From positions 1-5,279 of the forward strand of contig DUAL01000132.1 of the NCBI GenBank assembly GCA_012960835.1: a stretch of 5,279 bases of DNA, written 5' to 3'. The notes beneath the pieces were generated by a model. The model was given only the letters and a program-made list of their open reading frames with translations. It did not search any database and was not told the DNA's origin. Numbering within the stretch: position 1 is the stretch's first letter; each line of letters begins with the position of its first letter. The position numbers were made by a program, and so were the translations under genes. The stretch is from Flavobacteriales bacterium. GTDB taxonomy: Bacteria > Bacteroidota > Bacteroidia > Flavobacteriales > BACL11. This document shows, piece by piece, positions 5,164 through 5,279 of this stretch.

Positions 5164-5279
5164 TTAATTAAATGGATTCGTAGCCCAAATATTAAGCTCA
5201 TTAATAAAGCCTCTATCATCCATCTCAATTGCAGAGATTATTGAATGAGATATTTCCTTTGGAGTTAACTTATTATCTA
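5164..5279 (-). CDS. C-terminal fragment of a short-chain dehydrogenase/reductase (SDR)
   Basis: On the minus strand an open frame enters from the window edge and ends at TAA (5166-5164), giving 37 residues. The fragment includes KLTPKEISHSIISAIE, which matches the late SDR helix written 'L.peDiA.av..al', and ends MDDRGFINELNIWATNPFN. The 'MDDRGFI.El.iWATNPF' ending is, as I remember it, characteristic of a group of Bacteroidota NAD(P)-dependent SDR oxidoreductases often annotated as FabG-like or 3-ketoacyl-ACP-reductase-like. The cofactor loop and the catalytic Ser-Tyr-Lys lie outside the window, so substrate and cofactor cannot be judged. A strong terminator follows 8 bp after the stop. Confidence 0.8.
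   Translation of the reverse strand, partial: DNKLTPKEISHSIISAIEMDDRGFINELNIWATNPFN

Noticed and set aside
1..5279. CRISPR arrays, insertion sequences, rRNA or tRNA genes, toxin-antitoxin or phage defence modules.
   Set aside because: No regularly spaced repeats, transposase, integrase, RNA gene or defence-type domain could be seen in the window.

Overview
The window is AT-rich bacterial DNA that looks like Bacteroidota, most likely a marine or aquatic Flavobacteriales-type lineage. Three things point there: a secreted FG-GAP protein ending in a type IX secretion (T9SS) type A sorting domain; lipoproteins with short Bacteroidota-style signal peptides; and a Cys-flanked 'CTDSSALNYNNSATYDNGSC' segment of a kind common in marine Bacteroidota surface proteins. 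No Shine-Dalgarno sequences are evident, and some upstream regions carry TAnnTTTG-like -7 boxes, both typical of the phylum. The assignment is by recognition only; no search was run.

Layout: (1) 1-1216, plus strand: the last 32 codons of a protein whose tail resembles MbnP-like proteins, then 4 bp later a lipoprotein diheme cytochrome c peroxidase of the MauG/MbnH/CcpA superfamily. The two are probably co-transcribed. (2) 1206-3392, minus strand: a 728-residue secreted FG-GAP/VCBS beta-propeller protein with a T9SS tail. Its end overlaps the peroxidase gene convergently by 11 bp. (3) 3393-3637: a 245-bp gap with several inverted repeats, a weak minus-strand terminator and one copy of a roughly 46-49-nt repeat. 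(4) 3638-4006, minus strand: a short DUF1569/DinB-fold protein. (5) 4134-4607, plus strand: a GNAT acetyltransferase of the SSAT-like type, divergent from gene 4. (6) 4633-5034, minus strand: a small lipoprotein of unknown function. (7) 5094-5155: the second repeat copy, containing a strong 9-bp terminator hairpin. (8) 5164-5279, minus strand: the C-terminal 37 codons of a short-chain dehydrogenase/reductase that continues beyond the window.

Only the first two genes look functionally linked: a periplasmic or surface diheme enzyme and its possible partner or substrate. The other genes appear to be independently transcribed housekeeping or accessory genes. I do not see a convincing new multi-gene system. 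The most notable items are the dispersed repeat found downstream of two unrelated minus-strand genes, the MauG-like features of the peroxidase next to a possible MbnP-like gene, and the shortened DUF1569 protein.
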